Shown here: positions 54,255 to 63,978 of the stretch, one piece after another
How positions within the stretch are numbered: the stretch's first letter is position 1
Layout: every line of letters begins with the position of its first letter
Source of the DNA: Hyphomicrobium sp. CS1GBMeth3
GTDB lineage: Bacteria; Pseudomonadota; Alphaproteobacteria; Rhizobiales; Hyphomicrobiaceae
NCBI RefSeq assembly: GCF_900117455.1
Contig: NZ_FPHO01000003.1
Location: forward strand, 2,384,501-2,448,500
Length of the DNA: 64,000 nt
Direction: 5' to 3'
The notes under the pieces: model-generated
Database searches by the model: none
What the model was told of the DNA's origin: nothing
The model's input: the letters and a program-made list of their open reading frames with translations, nothing else
Position numbers and translations under genes: made by a program

Positions 54255-54965
54255 ATGAAAATCCTCACCTTGCCGCTGATCGATGCCATTGCGCTCGCGT
54301 GCTTTCTGCTCTGCTGGTTCAGCTACTGGCTGATCGCACGCTGGCTCAGCAAACGGCGGCCGAGCCTGATCTCCTCGGTGAATGTCTTCCGCGCCCGCTG
54401 GATGCGTCGGGTCTGCCAGCACGATTCACACATCGCGGATGCTGCACTACTCGGCAATCTCTTGCGCGGCGCCTTGTTCTTCGCCTCGACCACCGTGTTC
54501 ATCCTCGGCGGCCTCATCGCGTTGTTGGGGCCTGCGATGGGCGACGTGGTCTCGCATCTGCCGTATTCGGCGCCGTCCGAGCCTTGGGTGCTGGAGCTGA
54601 AGGCGCTCGTGCTGCTGGCGCTCTTCGTCTACGCGTTCTTCAAGTTCACGTGGTCGGCCTGGCAATACAACGTTCTGGCGATCATCGTCGGCGCGGCGCC
54701 CACGGTCGGCGGAGCAAAGCCGGATGAGATCGAGATCTACATCGAGAATGCCGCCCGCATCGCGACGCTTGCCGGCGAGAGCTACAACAACGGCATCCGC
54801 GCCTACTATTTCGCGATCGCTCTGCTGGCTTGGTTCGTCGATCCGCTGATGTTCCTCGCGGTGACGTTGATCGTAGCCTTCGTGCTCTACCGGCGGGAGT
54901 TCGCATCTCCCATGCTGGAAAGCCTGAGGCGCGTGACAGCGGGCGGGACGCGGGACAGTCAATAA
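54255..54965 (+). CDS. DUF599 family membrane protein
   Basis: The 236-residue product has about four membrane helices (near 8-27, 72-95, 115-135, 183-212) and family blocks NVFRARWMR near 43 and YNNGIRAYYFAIALLAWF near 176. Function unknown. It is probably co-transcribed with the dehydrogenase. Confidence 0.85.
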   Translation: MKILTLPLIDAIALACFLLCWFSYWLIARWLSKRRPSLISSVNVFRARWMRRVCQHDSHIADAALLGNLLRGALFFASTTVFILGGLIALLGPAMGDVVSHLPYSAPSEPWVLELKALVLLALFVYAFFKFTWSAWQYNVLAIIVGAAPTVGGAKPDEIEIYIENAARIATLAGESYNNGIRAYYFAIALLAWFVDPLMFLAVTLIVAFVLYRREFASPMLESLRRVTAGGTRDSQ

Positions 54966-54998
54966 AAAAACGCCGCGAAGCGAGGCTTCGCGGCGTTT
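54964..54998. terminator. Bidirectional rho-independent terminator
   Basis: AACGCCGCGAAGC (54969-54981), loop GAG, GCTTCGCGGCGTT (54985-54997), with A7 before and TT after. It serves DUF599 (+) and, from the other side, clpA (-). Confidence 0.88.
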
Positions 54999-55034
54999 GC
55001 ATGTATAGCCGGAGCGGCGAGGGCCCCTACGGCT

Positions 55035-57500
55035 TCAATCCTCCTTCTTGCGCGGCACGCTCGGTACGGCACCGCCCGAGGACCGCGACCCGCGCTCCTT
55101 TTTCTCCCTCGGCCCGGGCAGCGCCTTGCGTGGCGGCGTCGCCTCGACGAGGGCTGCTTCCGCGCCCTCCTCGTCGTCATCCTCGTCATCCTCGTCGCGC
55201 ACACGCGTTTTCTTGGAGGGATCTGCCGGGATGATCTCGAAGGTCAGCGTGCTGTCCTCGCCCTTGCCCTGCACGAGCACCTTGACCGTGCCGCCGCCTT
55301 CGAGTTTGCCGAAGAGCAGTTCGTCCGCGAGCGGCTTCTTGATGTACTCCTGTATGACGCGCGCGAGCGGGCGGGCGCCGAACTTGTCGTCATAGCCCTT
55401 CTCGGCGATCCACTTCTGCGCACCTTCCGAAAGCTCGATCATCACGCCGCGGTCGGCGAGCTGAGCCTCGAGCTGGAAGATGAACTTCTCGACCACCTTG
55501 GCGATGACCTCCGGCGGCAGACCAGCGAACGGAACCACCGCGTCGAGTCGGTTGCGGAACTCCGGCGTGAACAGCTTGTTCACGGCCTCCGTATCCTCTC
55601 CCTCACGCTTCTCGCGGTTGAAGCCCATCGGCGGCCGCGCCATGTCGGATGCACCCGCGTTCGTGGTCATGATCAGGATCACGTTGCGGAAGTCGACCGA
55701 CTTGCCGTTGTGGTCCGTGAGCTTGCCGTGATCCATGACCTGCAACAGGATGTTGAACAGGTCCGGATGCGCTTTCTCGATCTCGTCGAGCAAGAGCACG
55801 CAGTGCGGATGCTGGTCGATTCCGTCGGTCAAGAGGCCGCCTTGGTCGAAGCCGACGTAGCCCGGAGGCGCGCCGATCAACCGCGAAACAGTGTGCTTCT
55901 CCATGTACTCGGACATGTCGAAGCGCAGAAGCTCGACGCCCATGAGCGAAGCGAGCTGCTTCGCGACTTCGGTCTTGCCAACGCCGGTCGGGCCTGAGAA
56001 CAGGTAGCAGCCGATCGGCTTTTCCGGCTCCCGCAGGCCCGCGCGTGCGAGCTTGATCGCGGCAGAGAGCGCCTCGATGGCCTTATCCTGGCCGAACACC
56101 AGCCGCTTCAGGTCCTTATCGAGGTTGCCAAGCACCTCGGCATCCGACTTGGTCACCGTCTTCGGCGGGATGCGCGCCATGGTGGCCACGGTAGCCTCGA
56201 CCTCCTTCACTGTGATCTTCTTCTTGCGCTTGCCTTCAGGCACAAGCATCTGCGAGGCGCCCGTCTCGTCGATGACGTCGATTGCCTTGTCCGGAAGCTT
56301 GCGGTCGTGGATGTACTTCGCCGACAGCTCCACCGCCGCCTTGATGGCTTCACCCGTATACTTGAGCTTGTGGAACTCCTCGAAGTAGGGCTTGAGCCCC
56401 TTCAAGATGGCGATCGAGTCCTCGACCGTCGGCTCCTTGACGTCGATCTTCTGGAAGCGGCGCACGAGCGCGCGATCCTTTTCGAAGTGCTGGCGGTATT
56501 CCTTGTAGGTCGTCGAGCCGATGCAGCGCACGCTGCCCGACTGCAACGCCGGCTTCAGAAGGTTCGAGGCATCCATCGCGCCGCCGGACGTGGCACCGGC
56601 GCCGATCACCGTGTGAATCTCGTCGATGAACAAGATCGCACCCGGATAGTTCTCTATCTCCTTCATCACCGCCTTGAGGCGCTCCTCGAAGTCACCGCGG
56701 TAGCGGGTGCCGGCGAGCAGTGCGCCCATGTCGAGCGCGAAGATGGTGGCGTTCTTCAGCACCTCGGGAACCTCGCCGCGCAGGATCTTGCGCGCCAGGC
56801 CCTCGGCGATGGCCGTCTTGCCGACGCCGGGATCGCCGACGAACAGCGGATTGTTCTTCTGGCGGCGGCAGAGAACTTGGATCGTGCGCAGCACCTCCTG
56901 CTCGCGCCCGATCAAGGGATCGATGCGCCCCTCGCGCGCCTTCTTGTTGAGGTTGACGCAGTAGGTGTTGAGCGCGTCCTGGCCGGGCTTTTTCTCCTCG
57001 CCGGCCTCGCTCGCCTGCTCGTCTTCCACGCCACGCACTCCTCTCGGCTCCGACATGCCCGCTCGCTTGGCGATGCCGTGACTGATGTACTGAACTGCGT
57101 CGAAGCGCGTCATCTCCTGCTCCTGCAGGAAGAACGCGGCGTGGCTCTCGCGCTCGGCGAAGATGGCGACCAGCACGTTGGCGCCGGTTACTTCCTCGCG
57201 CCCAGATGATTGCACGTGAACGACGGCGCGATGGATCACGCGCTGAAAGCCCGTGGTGGGCTGCGCTTCCGCCGCGCCCTTGTGCACGAGGTTGCCGAGC
57301 TCGGTGTCGAGGTATTCGGTGACGCGTCCGCGGAGCTGATCGAGATCCACATTGCAGGCACGCATGACAGCCGCCGCGTCGCGGTCGTCGATCAGCGCCG
57401 CGAGCAGATGCTCAAGCGTTGCGAACTCGTGATTGCGCTCGTTGGCGAACTCGAGCGCGCGGTGCAGCGAGGATTCGAGGCTCTTCGAGAAGGATGGCAC
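55035..57500 (-). CDS. clpA: ATP-dependent Clp protease ATPase subunit ClpA
   Basis: ClpA unfolds substrates for ClpP. From the GTG at 57500, 821 residues, it starts VPSFSKSLESSLHRAL as in ClpA. Two AAA+ modules have GDPGVGKTAIAEGLA and GPTGVGKTEVAKQLA. The ClpP-binding loop equivalent contains PPMGF. An extended C-terminal tail of about 60 residues is strongly acidic (DEDDEDDDEEG) then basic, which ordinary ClpA lacks. clpS precedes it by seven bases. Confidence 0.95.
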   Translation of the reverse strand: MPSFSKSLESSLHRALEFANERNHEFATLEHLLAALIDDRDAAAVMRACNVDLDQLRGRVTEYLDTELGNLVHKGAAEAQPTTGFQRVIHRAVVHVQSSGREEVTGANVLVAIFAERESHAAFFLQEQEMTRFDAVQYISHGIAKRAGMSEPRGVRGVEDEQASEAGEEKKPGQDALNTYCVNLNKKAREGRIDPLIGREQEVLRTIQVLCRRQKNNPLFVGDPGVGKTAIAEGLARKILRGEVPEVLKNATIFALDMGALLAGTRYRGDFEERLKAVMKEIENYPGAILFIDEIHTVIGAGATSGGAMDASNLLKPALQSGSVRCIGSTTYKEYRQHFEKDRALVRRFQKIDVKEPTVEDSIAILKGLKPYFEEFHKLKYTGEAIKAAVELSAKYIHDRKLPDKAIDVIDETGASQMLVPEGKRKKKITVKEVEATVATMARIPPKTVTKSDAEVLGNLDKDLKRLVFGQDKAIEALSAAIKLARAGLREPEKPIGCYLFSGPTGVGKTEVAKQLASLMGVELLRFDMSEYMEKHTVSRLIGAPPGYVGFDQGGLLTDGIDQHPHCVLLLDEIEKAHPDLFNILLQVMDHGKLTDHNGKSVDFRNVILIMTTNAGASDMARPPMGFNREKREGEDTEAVNKLFTPEFRNRLDAVVPFAGLPPEVIAKVVEKFIFQLEAQLADRGVMIELSEGAQKWIAEKGYDDKFGARPLARVIQEYIKKPLADELLFGKLEGGGTVKVLVQGKGEDSTLTFEIIPADPSKKTRVRDEDDEDDDEEGAEAALVEATPPRKALPGPREKKERGSRSSGGAVPSVPRKKED

Positions 57501-57507
57501 GTCTGAC

Positions 57508-57846
57508 CTACTCTTTCTCCATGGTGCATTGTAGAGGATGGCCATGCTGACGCGAGAAGTCCATGACCTGCGTCACCTTGGTCTCGGCGACCTCGTAGGT
57601 GAACACTCCACAGATGCCGACGCCCTTGTGGTGAACGTGCAGCATGATCCGCGTCGCCTCCTCGCGTCCTTTGCTGAAGTACTTCTCCAGCACGAGGACC
57701 ACGAACTCCATCGGCGTGTAGTCGTCGTTGAGAAGCAGCACTTTGTAGAGTGACGGCTTCTTCGTCTTCGGGCGTGTCTTGGTGACGAGGCCGGTTTTGC
57801 CCTCCTCACCCCCCCGGTCGTTGCCGGCGCCGTTCTTGCCCGCCAT
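57508..57846 (-). CDS. clpS: ClpS adaptor of the N-end rule pathway
   Basis: The 112-residue adaptor delivers N-degron proteins to ClpA. The core has [17 protein letters not shown] near residue 34, including the N-D-D motif, and [19 protein letters not shown]. The first 30 residues are Gly/Lys-rich and disordered. ATG at 57846 with AGGA upstream; alternative ATGs lie six codons earlier. Confidence 0.93.
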   Translation of the reverse strand: MAGKNGAGNDRGGEEGKTGLVTKTRPKTKKPSLYKVLLLNDDYTPMEFVVLVLEKYFSKGREEATRIMLHVHHKGVGICGVFTYEVAETKVTQVMDFSRQHGHPLQCTMEKE

Positions 57847-58033
57847 TCTTGGTCCTAGTGTCATCATTGCCGTCGTCGTCGATATCTTCCCGCCGTCCCG
57901 CGCCAAGCGCCAGCGTACATTTTGGCTATGTTTGCGCACCTAGCTTGCGCCAGCAATGCCATTCCTGCGTCCTATTCTCACGGCAGACCACCAGACCAAT
58001 CGGGCGAAATGAAAGTGGGGTCCCGCGCGAGAT

Positions 58034-58062
58034 AAAAAAGGCCCGGGCGATGCGCCCAGGCC
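58034..58062 (-). terminator. Rho-independent terminator of the phasin gene
   Basis: GGCC-GGGCG with loop ATG and CGCCC-GGCC (one mismatch at 58044/58058), followed on the minus strand by six T residues (58039-58034). Confidence 0.8.
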
Positions 58063-58100
58063 TCATGTCACTGTCGCTCTGAGCCGGGGGCTCGCCATCT

Positions 58101-58451
58101 CTACCTGCCCTGGAAGGCCTTTTCGACGGGCTTGTAGGCGTCTTTGGCGAGAGCGGTGTACATGCTGCCAATCTTGGTCAGCTGCTGAACGTAGTCTTCA
58201 TACGCACGCTTGGCGAAGCTGGATTGGATCTCGAAAGCCTGCTCGAGCGACTTTGCGCCGGCGAGCTTCTCGAAAGTCGCCGTGCCGTCCTCGAAGGCGC
58301 GCTTCTGGTAGTCGGTCAGCTCGGCCGCGATGGCCTGCCAACCCTTGTTCCAATCACCGAAGAACTTCAATGCCGTATCGACATTGTTCTGACCGAGCTT
58401 CTGGAAGTCCTGGAAATTGTTGATCATCGGGATGCCTGCTGCTGCTGTCAC
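58101..58451 (-). CDS. Phasin family protein
   Basis: The 116-residue helical protein contains the phasin_2 pattern: FQKLGQNNVDTALKFFGDW, LTDYQKRAFEDGTATFEKLAG, and SFAKRAYEDYVQQLTKIGSMY. Phasins coat PHB granules; some act as general stress proteins. Start is GTG at 58451 or ATG at 58427 (eight codons later). A candidate PhaR-like site lies 73 bases upstream. Confidence 0.88.
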   Translation of the reverse strand: MTAAAGIPMINNFQDFQKLGQNNVDTALKFFGDWNKGWQAIAAELTDYQKRAFEDGTATFEKLAGAKSLEQAFEIQSSFAKRAYEDYVQQLTKIGSMYTALAKDAYKPVEKAFQGR

Positions 58452-58523
58452 GTGGGACCATCGTCGGCGCCGGATGCCTTGGCCATAATTTAGCCGCAGC
58501 GCACCATTCCTTCAAGTCACATA

Positions 58524-58534
58524 TTGCGACGCAG
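58524..58534. promoter_or_regulatory. Candidate PhaR-like site before the phasin gene
   Basis: TTGC-GAC-GCAG at 58524-58534, within ATATTGCGACGCAGCATAT, resembles the CTGC-N3-GCAG half-palindrome described for PhaR-type phasin repressors. The match is short, so confidence is low. Confidence 0.3.
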
Positions 58535-58779
58535 CATATAGGCTCGCCTCGGGTATCAATGACCGAGACATTAACGGAATCGAAGCTCGCAGCCGTTAAC
58601 CTGCGCCCCTCCCGATCCTCAGGGTCGCGTGAGCCCGGAGTTGGGGAAAGTGGGACCCTGAAGCCGTAAAGTAGCCCTGAAGCATGGGCATTCAGGGCAG
58701 GTTCGGATATGGTTGGCGCTCCGGCAGGGGGCAGACGGGCCGGCTTCGGCTCTCGAAGCGCACGAGGGAGAGGGGATCT

Positions 58780-60453
58780 TTGGCGACCACCGTCATGCGA
58801 TCGATGCTTCTGGCGCTCGCCCTGTTCGCGGTCGTGCCTGCGCTCGCGCAGGAAGCGCGCGCCCAGGATGCCAAGCAGAGCAAGAAGAAGGCCGCTCCAG
58901 AGAAGCAGGCCGCGATCGTCATTGACGCCAACAGCGGCAAGGTCCTTCACGCCTCATCGGCCGATGAGCCCCGGTTCCCGGCCTCGCTGACCAAGATGAT
59001 GACCCTCTACATGGTCTTCGAGGAGATCGAGCGGGGGCGGCTCACGTTCCAGAGTCGAGTTCGTTTCAGCGAGCGCGCCGTCGGCATGGCGCCGTCCAAG
59101 CTCGGCCTCAAGGTCGGCGAGGAGATCACGGTGCTGGACGCCGTCAAGGTGCTGGTCGTGAAGTCGGCCAACGACGTTGCCGTTGCGGTTGCCGAGCACA
59201 TCGGCGGCACGGAATACCAATTCGCGCGCATGATGACCGAGCGCGCGAACCAGATCGGCATGAGATCAACGACGTTCCGCAACGCCTCGGGCTTGCCGAA
59301 CCCCGATCAGCGCTCGACCGCGCGGGACATGGCGACGCTCGGCATGAGGCTGCAGGATGACTTCCCGCAGCACTATCATCTCTTCTCCACCGCCTCGTTC
59401 ACCTACGGCGGCAAGACCTATCGCACGCACAACACGCTGATGCTCGGGTTCCCGGGCATGGACGGCATCAAGACCGGCTACACGCGCGCCTCCGGCTTCA
59501 ACCTGGTTTCGTCCGTGCGCGCCAACGGAAAGCACGTCGTCGGCGCCGTGTTCGGCGGCAAGACGGCCGCTACGCGCAACGCGCATATGCGCTCGCTGCT
59601 GTTCACCGCCCTCGCGAAGGCCTCGACACAGAGGACGCGTCAGCAGGGCTCCGCCCTCGTTGCCGAAGCGCGTCCGCAGAAAGCCCCCGCACGCGCCGAG
59701 ACGGCCCGGCCGCCAAAGACCGCGATGCCGCCGCCTGCGAGAAAGCCCGCAACTATCGTGGCGGCCAATGCTCCGCCGCCGGCAGCCCCTGCAACTGCGC
59801 ATGACGCCATCGCGGAGGTTCTGGCCGAGGGTGACGAATCCACCTTTGCCGAGGCAACGTCCTCGGCGGCCGTCCTGCCGCCGCCGCGCCTCGACCTCGA
59901 GGCCCTGCGTGCTGCCATGTCCGAGACGGAAGCGGAGGCGGAACAGCAAACTGAGACGGTCACCGCGTCGAACGCCGCCCCGCAAGACATCAACGGCTTG
60001 ATCCGCGATTCCGTCGTCGATGGCGCATCCGATAACAGGTCCGCTCCCACCGTTCGCACGCTGTCTGATGCGGGTGCCGCGGCGCCTTCGGTCCGCCAGC
60101 CGTCGACGTTGGCGGCCCAGGCCACCATGCTCGCCGGGCTGACGACGCCCGCTCAAGCCGCGCGTCCGAAGCCGCCGGTGCCGCAGTTCCAGCCTGCGCC
60201 GACGGGTGCCGGCTACGCGATCCAGATCGGCGCCTACCTTTCGCCCGAGGATGCGCAGGCCAAGCTCAACACCGTCCGCAGCCGCGCTGCGGGGCTGCTG
60301 GAGGGCCACCACGACATCACGATCCCCGTGCATCGCGACAACCGCTTGATCTACAGGGCGCGCTTCGTGAGCTTTGACGAAGGCGGTGCTTCGAACGCCT
60401 GCCTCGAGTTGCGCCGTTTGGCAATCGACTGCTTCGTGATGAAGGCCGACTGA
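58780..60453 (+). CDS. D-alanyl-D-alanine carboxypeptidase (DacA-type) with SPOR domain
   Basis: This PBP5-type serine hydrolase trims peptidoglycan pentapeptides. It has a signal peptide (LLALALFAVVPALAQ), the SxxK motif in ASLTK, SxN in KSAND and KTG in GIKTGYTRASG. A long low-complexity Ala/Pro region (about residues 290-465) leads to a C-terminal SPOR domain (GYAIQIGAYLSPEDAQ...), which binds denuded septal glycan. TTG at 58780 has AGAGGGGA four bases upstream; ATG at 58795 is the next start; an upstream ATG at 58684 is not favoured. Confidence 0.9.
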   Translation: MATTVMRSMLLALALFAVVPALAQEARAQDAKQSKKKAAPEKQAAIVIDANSGKVLHASSADEPRFPASLTKMMTLYMVFEEIERGRLTFQSRVRFSERAVGMAPSKLGLKVGEEITVLDAVKVLVVKSANDVAVAVAEHIGGTEYQFARMMTERANQIGMRSTTFRNASGLPNPDQRSTARDMATLGMRLQDDFPQHYHLFSTASFTYGGKTYRTHNTLMLGFPGMDGIKTGYTRASGFNLVSSVRANGKHVVGAVFGGKTAATRNAHMRSLLFTALAKASTQRTRQQGSALVAEARPQKAPARAETARPPKTAMPPPARKPATIVAANAPPPAAPATAHDAIAEVLAEGDESTFAEATSSAAVLPPPRLDLEALRAAMSETEAEAEQQTETVTASNAAPQDINGLIRDSVVDGASDNRSAPTVRTLSDAGAAAPSVRQPSTLAAQATMLAGLTTPAQAARPKPPVPQFQPAPTGAGYAIQIGAYLSPEDAQAKLNTVRSRAAGLLEGHHDITIPVHRDNRLIYRARFVSFDEGGASNACLELRRLAIDCFVMKAD

Positions 60454-60479
60454 TCCCGCCGCGAAACGAGAGAAGGCGC

Positions 60480-62321
60480 CTATTCCGCGGCATCCTCGGT
60501 GAGGAATCCGCCCGACTGGCGCGCCCACAGGCTGGCGTAAAGCCCGCCCTTGCGCAGAAGCTCCGTATGGCTGCCCTGCTCCACGATGCGCCCGCCGTCC
60601 ATGATGACCAGCCGGTCCATGGCGGCGATGGTCGAAAGCCGGTGCGCGATGGCGATCACCGTCTTGCCGGCCATCAGTGTCGCGAGGCTCTCCTGGATAG
60701 CAGCCTCCACCTCGCTGTCGAGCGCGCTCGTCGCTTCGTCGAGCACCAGGATCGGCGCGTTCTTCAAGAGCACGCGCGCGATGGCGATACGCTGGCGCTG
60801 TCCGCCTGAGAGCTTGACGCCGCGCTCGCCGACGTGAGCGTTGTACCCATGCCGATCGTTGAGATCTTCCAGCGCCTCGATGAACTCGTGCGCATGCGCG
60901 CGCTTGGCCGCGGCGATGGCCTCGGCGGGGCCTGCCTCCGGACGCCCGTAGAGGATGTTGTCCATCACCGAGCGGTGCAGGAGCGAGGTGTCTTGCGTCA
61001 CGAGGCCGATGTTGGCGCGCAGGCTCTCCTGCGTCACCGCGCTGATGTCCTTGCCGTCGATGAGGATCCGCCCGCCCTCGAGGTCGTAGAAGCGCAGGAG
61101 CAGGTTCACGAGCGTCGATTTTCCGGCGCCGGAGCGGCCGACGATGCCGACTTTTTCGCCGGGCCGGATCGTGAGCGACACCTCCTCGATGACGCTCTTC
61201 ACCTTGCCGTAGTGGAAGCGCACATCTTCGAAGCGGATCTCACCCTTTGCCACGACGAGGGCCCGGGCGTCCGGGCGGTCCATGACCTCGTTGTCGCGCG
61301 CGATGGTCTGCATGCCCTCGTGCACGATGCCGATGTTCTCGAAGATGCCGGCCACCGTGAACAAGATCCAGCCGGACATCGCGATGATGCGGATCGAGAG
61401 TGTCATCGCCGCCGTGATGGCGCCCATGCTGACCGCCTCGTAGCTCCAGAGCCAGAGCGACAGCCCAGCCACCGAGACGAGCAGCGCCCCGTTCAACGCA
61501 TAGAGCACGAACTCCATGATGGTGAGGTTGCGCAGCGACGCCTGATGGCGCTCGAGGTGCGCCTGCATGGCCTCGCGCGCGTAGGCCTCCTCGCGCTCGG
61601 CATGCGCGAAGAGCTTGACGGTGAGGATGTTGGTGAAGCTGTCGACGACGCGCCCCGTAAGCCACGAGCGCGCCTCGGAAGCCTCCGTCGAGAGTTTCTG
61701 GATGCGCGGCACGAACACGCGCACGACAAGCGCATAAAGCCCGATCCAGGCCAACAGCGGGATGACGAGACGCGCGTCCGCCTCCCAGAAAATGACGAGT
61801 GCACCGACGACGTGCACCGCCATGTACCAGATGGCGTCGACGGCCTGCACGACGGATTCCCGCAGCGACGCACCAGTCTGCATGATGCGCGTCGCGATGC
61901 GTCCGGCGAAGTCGTTCTGGAAGAATCCGAGAGATTGGCGCAACACCTGCGTGTGCGTCTGCCAGCGGATGCGCGTCGTCACCGACGGGCTGATCATCTG
62001 GTTTTTGACCAGGTCGTGCAGGGTCGAAACGACAGGCCGTGCAATCAGGGCCACGAACGCCATGAACATCAGCGTCCAGCCATGATCGCTGAAGAATGTG
62101 CGCGGAGAAGTGGCGCTGGACATCATGTCCACGAGGCTGCCGACGAAGGCCATCAGCATGACCTCGATCAGCGAGCCCATGAAACCGATGGCGAGCAGCA
62201 CGGCGAAGGGGCGCCAAACCGGCTTGATGAAATGCCAGTAGAAGGCCGCGATTGTGTCCGGCGGGCGCCCCGGTGCGGCGGGCGGAAACGGATCGATACG
62301 GGATTCAAACCAGCGGAACAT
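60480..62321 (-). CDS. MsbA-like ABC exporter (fused membrane and ATPase domains)
   Basis: The 613-residue half-transporter has six membrane helices (residues about 38-330) and an ATPase domain with Walker A GRSGAGKST, signature LSGGQRQR, and Walker B ILVLDEATSALDSE. It is typical of lipid-A/multidrug exporters working as homodimers. The substrate is not given. ATG at 62321. Confidence 0.9.
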   Translation of the reverse strand: MFRWFESRIDPFPPAAPGRPPDTIAAFYWHFIKPVWRPFAVLLAIGFMGSLIEVMLMAFVGSLVDMMSSATSPRTFFSDHGWTLMFMAFVALIARPVVSTLHDLVKNQMISPSVTTRIRWQTHTQVLRQSLGFFQNDFAGRIATRIMQTGASLRESVVQAVDAIWYMAVHVVGALVIFWEADARLVIPLLAWIGLYALVVRVFVPRIQKLSTEASEARSWLTGRVVDSFTNILTVKLFAHAEREEAYAREAMQAHLERHQASLRNLTIMEFVLYALNGALLVSVAGLSLWLWSYEAVSMGAITAAMTLSIRIIAMSGWILFTVAGIFENIGIVHEGMQTIARDNEVMDRPDARALVVAKGEIRFEDVRFHYGKVKSVIEEVSLTIRPGEKVGIVGRSGAGKSTLVNLLLRFYDLEGGRILIDGKDISAVTQESLRANIGLVTQDTSLLHRSVMDNILYGRPEAGPAEAIAAAKRAHAHEFIEALEDLNDRHGYNAHVGERGVKLSGGQRQRIAIARVLLKNAPILVLDEATSALDSEVEAAIQESLATLMAGKTVIAIAHRLSTIAAMDRLVIMDGGRIVEQGSHTELLRKGGLYASLWARQSGGFLTEDAAE

Positions 62322-62627
62322 CAGGCTCTAGTCTTGTTGTGATCTTGTCTTGCCGCGAGCCCGCAACCGCTTGCCGGCGCAAACCCCTTCTCGTTTCTCA
62401 TGGATCGCGCTATGCGCTACCCCGCCATCGTGCCGAAACGATGGCCTGGACCATGGTCGCTCCGGACCCTATCAGTCCGGAGCGCGAATCATCGGTCCAA
62501 TCGAGACCATGATCGCTTCCGGCCCTATCAGTCCGAAGCGTGAATCACGGATCTAACCAAGACGTAGAGCGCGATCCCGCTCTTACGAGAAACCCTGAGA
62601 TGGGCAAGGCGGGAGGAAAAGGCAACC
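62322..62627. other. Divergent region ABC exporter / hemF, with repeats
   Basis: 306 bases holding the second tandem palindromic repeat pair (62450-62550) and the hemF ribosome site; no gene seen. Confidence 0.6.
62450..62550. repeat. Second tandem pair of the palindromic repeat (56-bp period)
   Basis: Units begin at 62450 and 62506. The central palindrome of the first is GCTCCGGAC - CCTATCA - GTCCGGAGC: perfect, but with bases in both arms changed together relative to the 10587 copy. The second (GCTTCCGGC/GTCCGAAGC) has two mismatches. The spacing of 56 bp equals that at 10531. Confidence 0.85.
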
Positions 62628-63539
62628 ATGGCCGGCACGGCAAGCGATATCGAGGCACGCAAGCAAACCGCCGAGGCGTGGTTCCAGACGCTGCGCGACG
62701 AGATCTGCGCAAGCTTCGAGAAGCTCGAGACCGACCTTCCGCCCTCGGCTCAGCTCGGCGGCGAGCCCCCGGGCCGCTTCGTGCAGACACCCTGGCAGCG
62801 CACGGATCATACCGGCGCACCGGGCGGCGGCGGCAAAATGAGCGTCATGAAGGGGCGCGTCTTCGAGAAGGTCGGCGTCCATACCTCGACCGTCTTCGGT
62901 GAGTTCGCGCCGGAATTTAGGAAGCAGATCCCCGGCACCGAGGAGAACCCCGAGTTCTGGGCCTCTGGCATCTCGCTGATCGCCCACCCGCAGAACCCGA
63001 ATGTACCCGCCGTGCACATGAACACGCGCATGGTGGTGACGAGCAAGTGGTGGTTCGGCGGCGGCGCGGACCTGACGCCCGTCCTCGACCGGCGGCGCAA
63101 GGAGGACGACGCTGACAGCCTCGCCTTCCATGCGGCCATGTATGGGGCCTGTGCAGCGCACGAGCCCATCGCCGACTACGCCAAGCTGCGCAAATGGTGC
63201 GACGACTACTTCTACCTGCCGCATCGCAAGGAACCGCGCGGCATCGGCGGCATCTTCTACGATTATCTGACGCCGACCGAGGAGGAAGGCGGCTGGGACG
63301 CGTCCTTTGCCTTCACGCAGGACGTGGGCCGCGCCTTCCAGCGCGTTTATCCGATGCTCGCGCGCGGCAACTACACGCTGCCTTGGACGGACGCGGATCG
63401 GGAGGAGCAACTCGTCCGCCGCGGCCGCTACGTCGAGTACAATTTGCTCTACGACCGCGGCACGGTGTTCGGCCTCAAGACCGGCGGCAACGTCGACAGC
63501 ATCCTCTCGTCGCTGCCGCCCGTCGTGAAATGGCCCTAG
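62628..63539 (+). CDS. hemF: Oxygen-dependent coproporphyrinogen III oxidase
   Basis: HemF decarboxylates coproporphyrinogen III to protoporphyrinogen IX using oxygen, in haem synthesis. The 303-residue sequence has [18 protein letters not shown] opening near 80, and the signature [22 protein letters not shown] split across about 130-149, with active-site acidic [16 protein letters not shown]. Start ATG at 62628 follows GGAGGAAAAGG. Confidence 0.96.
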   Translation: MAGTASDIEARKQTAEAWFQTLRDEICASFEKLETDLPPSAQLGGEPPGRFVQTPWQRTDHTGAPGGGGKMSVMKGRVFEKVGVHTSTVFGEFAPEFRKQIPGTEENPEFWASGISLIAHPQNPNVPAVHMNTRMVVTSKWWFGGGADLTPVLDRRRKEDDADSLAFHAAMYGACAAHEPIADYAKLRKWCDDYFYLPHRKEPRGIGGIFYDYLTPTEEEGGWDASFAFTQDVGRAFQRVYPMLARGNYTLPWTDADREEQLVRRGRYVEYNLLYDRGTVFGLKTGGNVDSILSSLPPVVKWP

Positions 63540-63549
63540 CGGGCGATGC

Positions 63550-63978
63550 TCAACTCCGGCCGGTCGAGCGCCGGCGCGGAGCGAGCAGCGAGCGGATCCT
63601 GAGGATCAGACGGTCGGTGTCGTAGGGCTTGCCGAAGAAGGCGTCCGCCACGCCGACGATGCCGACCTCGGGCACGGTTCCCGACACGACGACGACACGC
63701 ATGTGCGGATGAAAGGCGCGCACCGTGCGGGCGAGCGCCAGCCCGTCGCGCTGGCCAGGCATCTCGATGTCGGTGACGACGAGGTCGATCGGCGCGCCGG
63801 TGGAAAGGACGGTTTCCGCCTCCTCCGTGTTGCCGGCCTCGCGAACCCTGAACCCAGCTTGGCTGAGCTCCATGGAGAGCGTGAAGCGCAAAATAGGATC
63901 GTCCTCGACGACCAGGATAGTGACCGGCGAGTTAACCTGCGCGAAGTTTCTAAGGCTCAGAGTTGTCATCATTTTCAC
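63550..63978 (-). CDS. Receiver-only response regulator
   Basis: The protein (about 142 residues) is a single REC domain: acidic VVEDDP near 24-29, phospho-acceptor D in VVTDIEMPG, and conserved FFGKPYD lysine. No output domain follows, so it may act by protein binding, as CheY- or FRGA-like alphaproteobacterial regulators do. Starts are GTG at 63978 or ATG at 63972/63969. No partner kinase is adjacent within the window. Confidence 0.85.
   Translation of the reverse strand: MKMMTTLSLRNFAQVNSPVTILVVEDDPILRFTLSMELSQAGFRVREAGNTEEAETVLSTGAPIDLVVTDIEMPGQRDGLALARTVRAFHPHMRVVVVSGTVPEVGIVGVADAFFGKPYDTDRLILRIRSLLAPRRRSTGRS

Noticed and set aside
60834..62342. A 500-codon open frame antisense to the MsbA-like exporter
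   Set aside because: Product is compositionally biased (HDE-rich) and mirrors the exporter frame; no domain.
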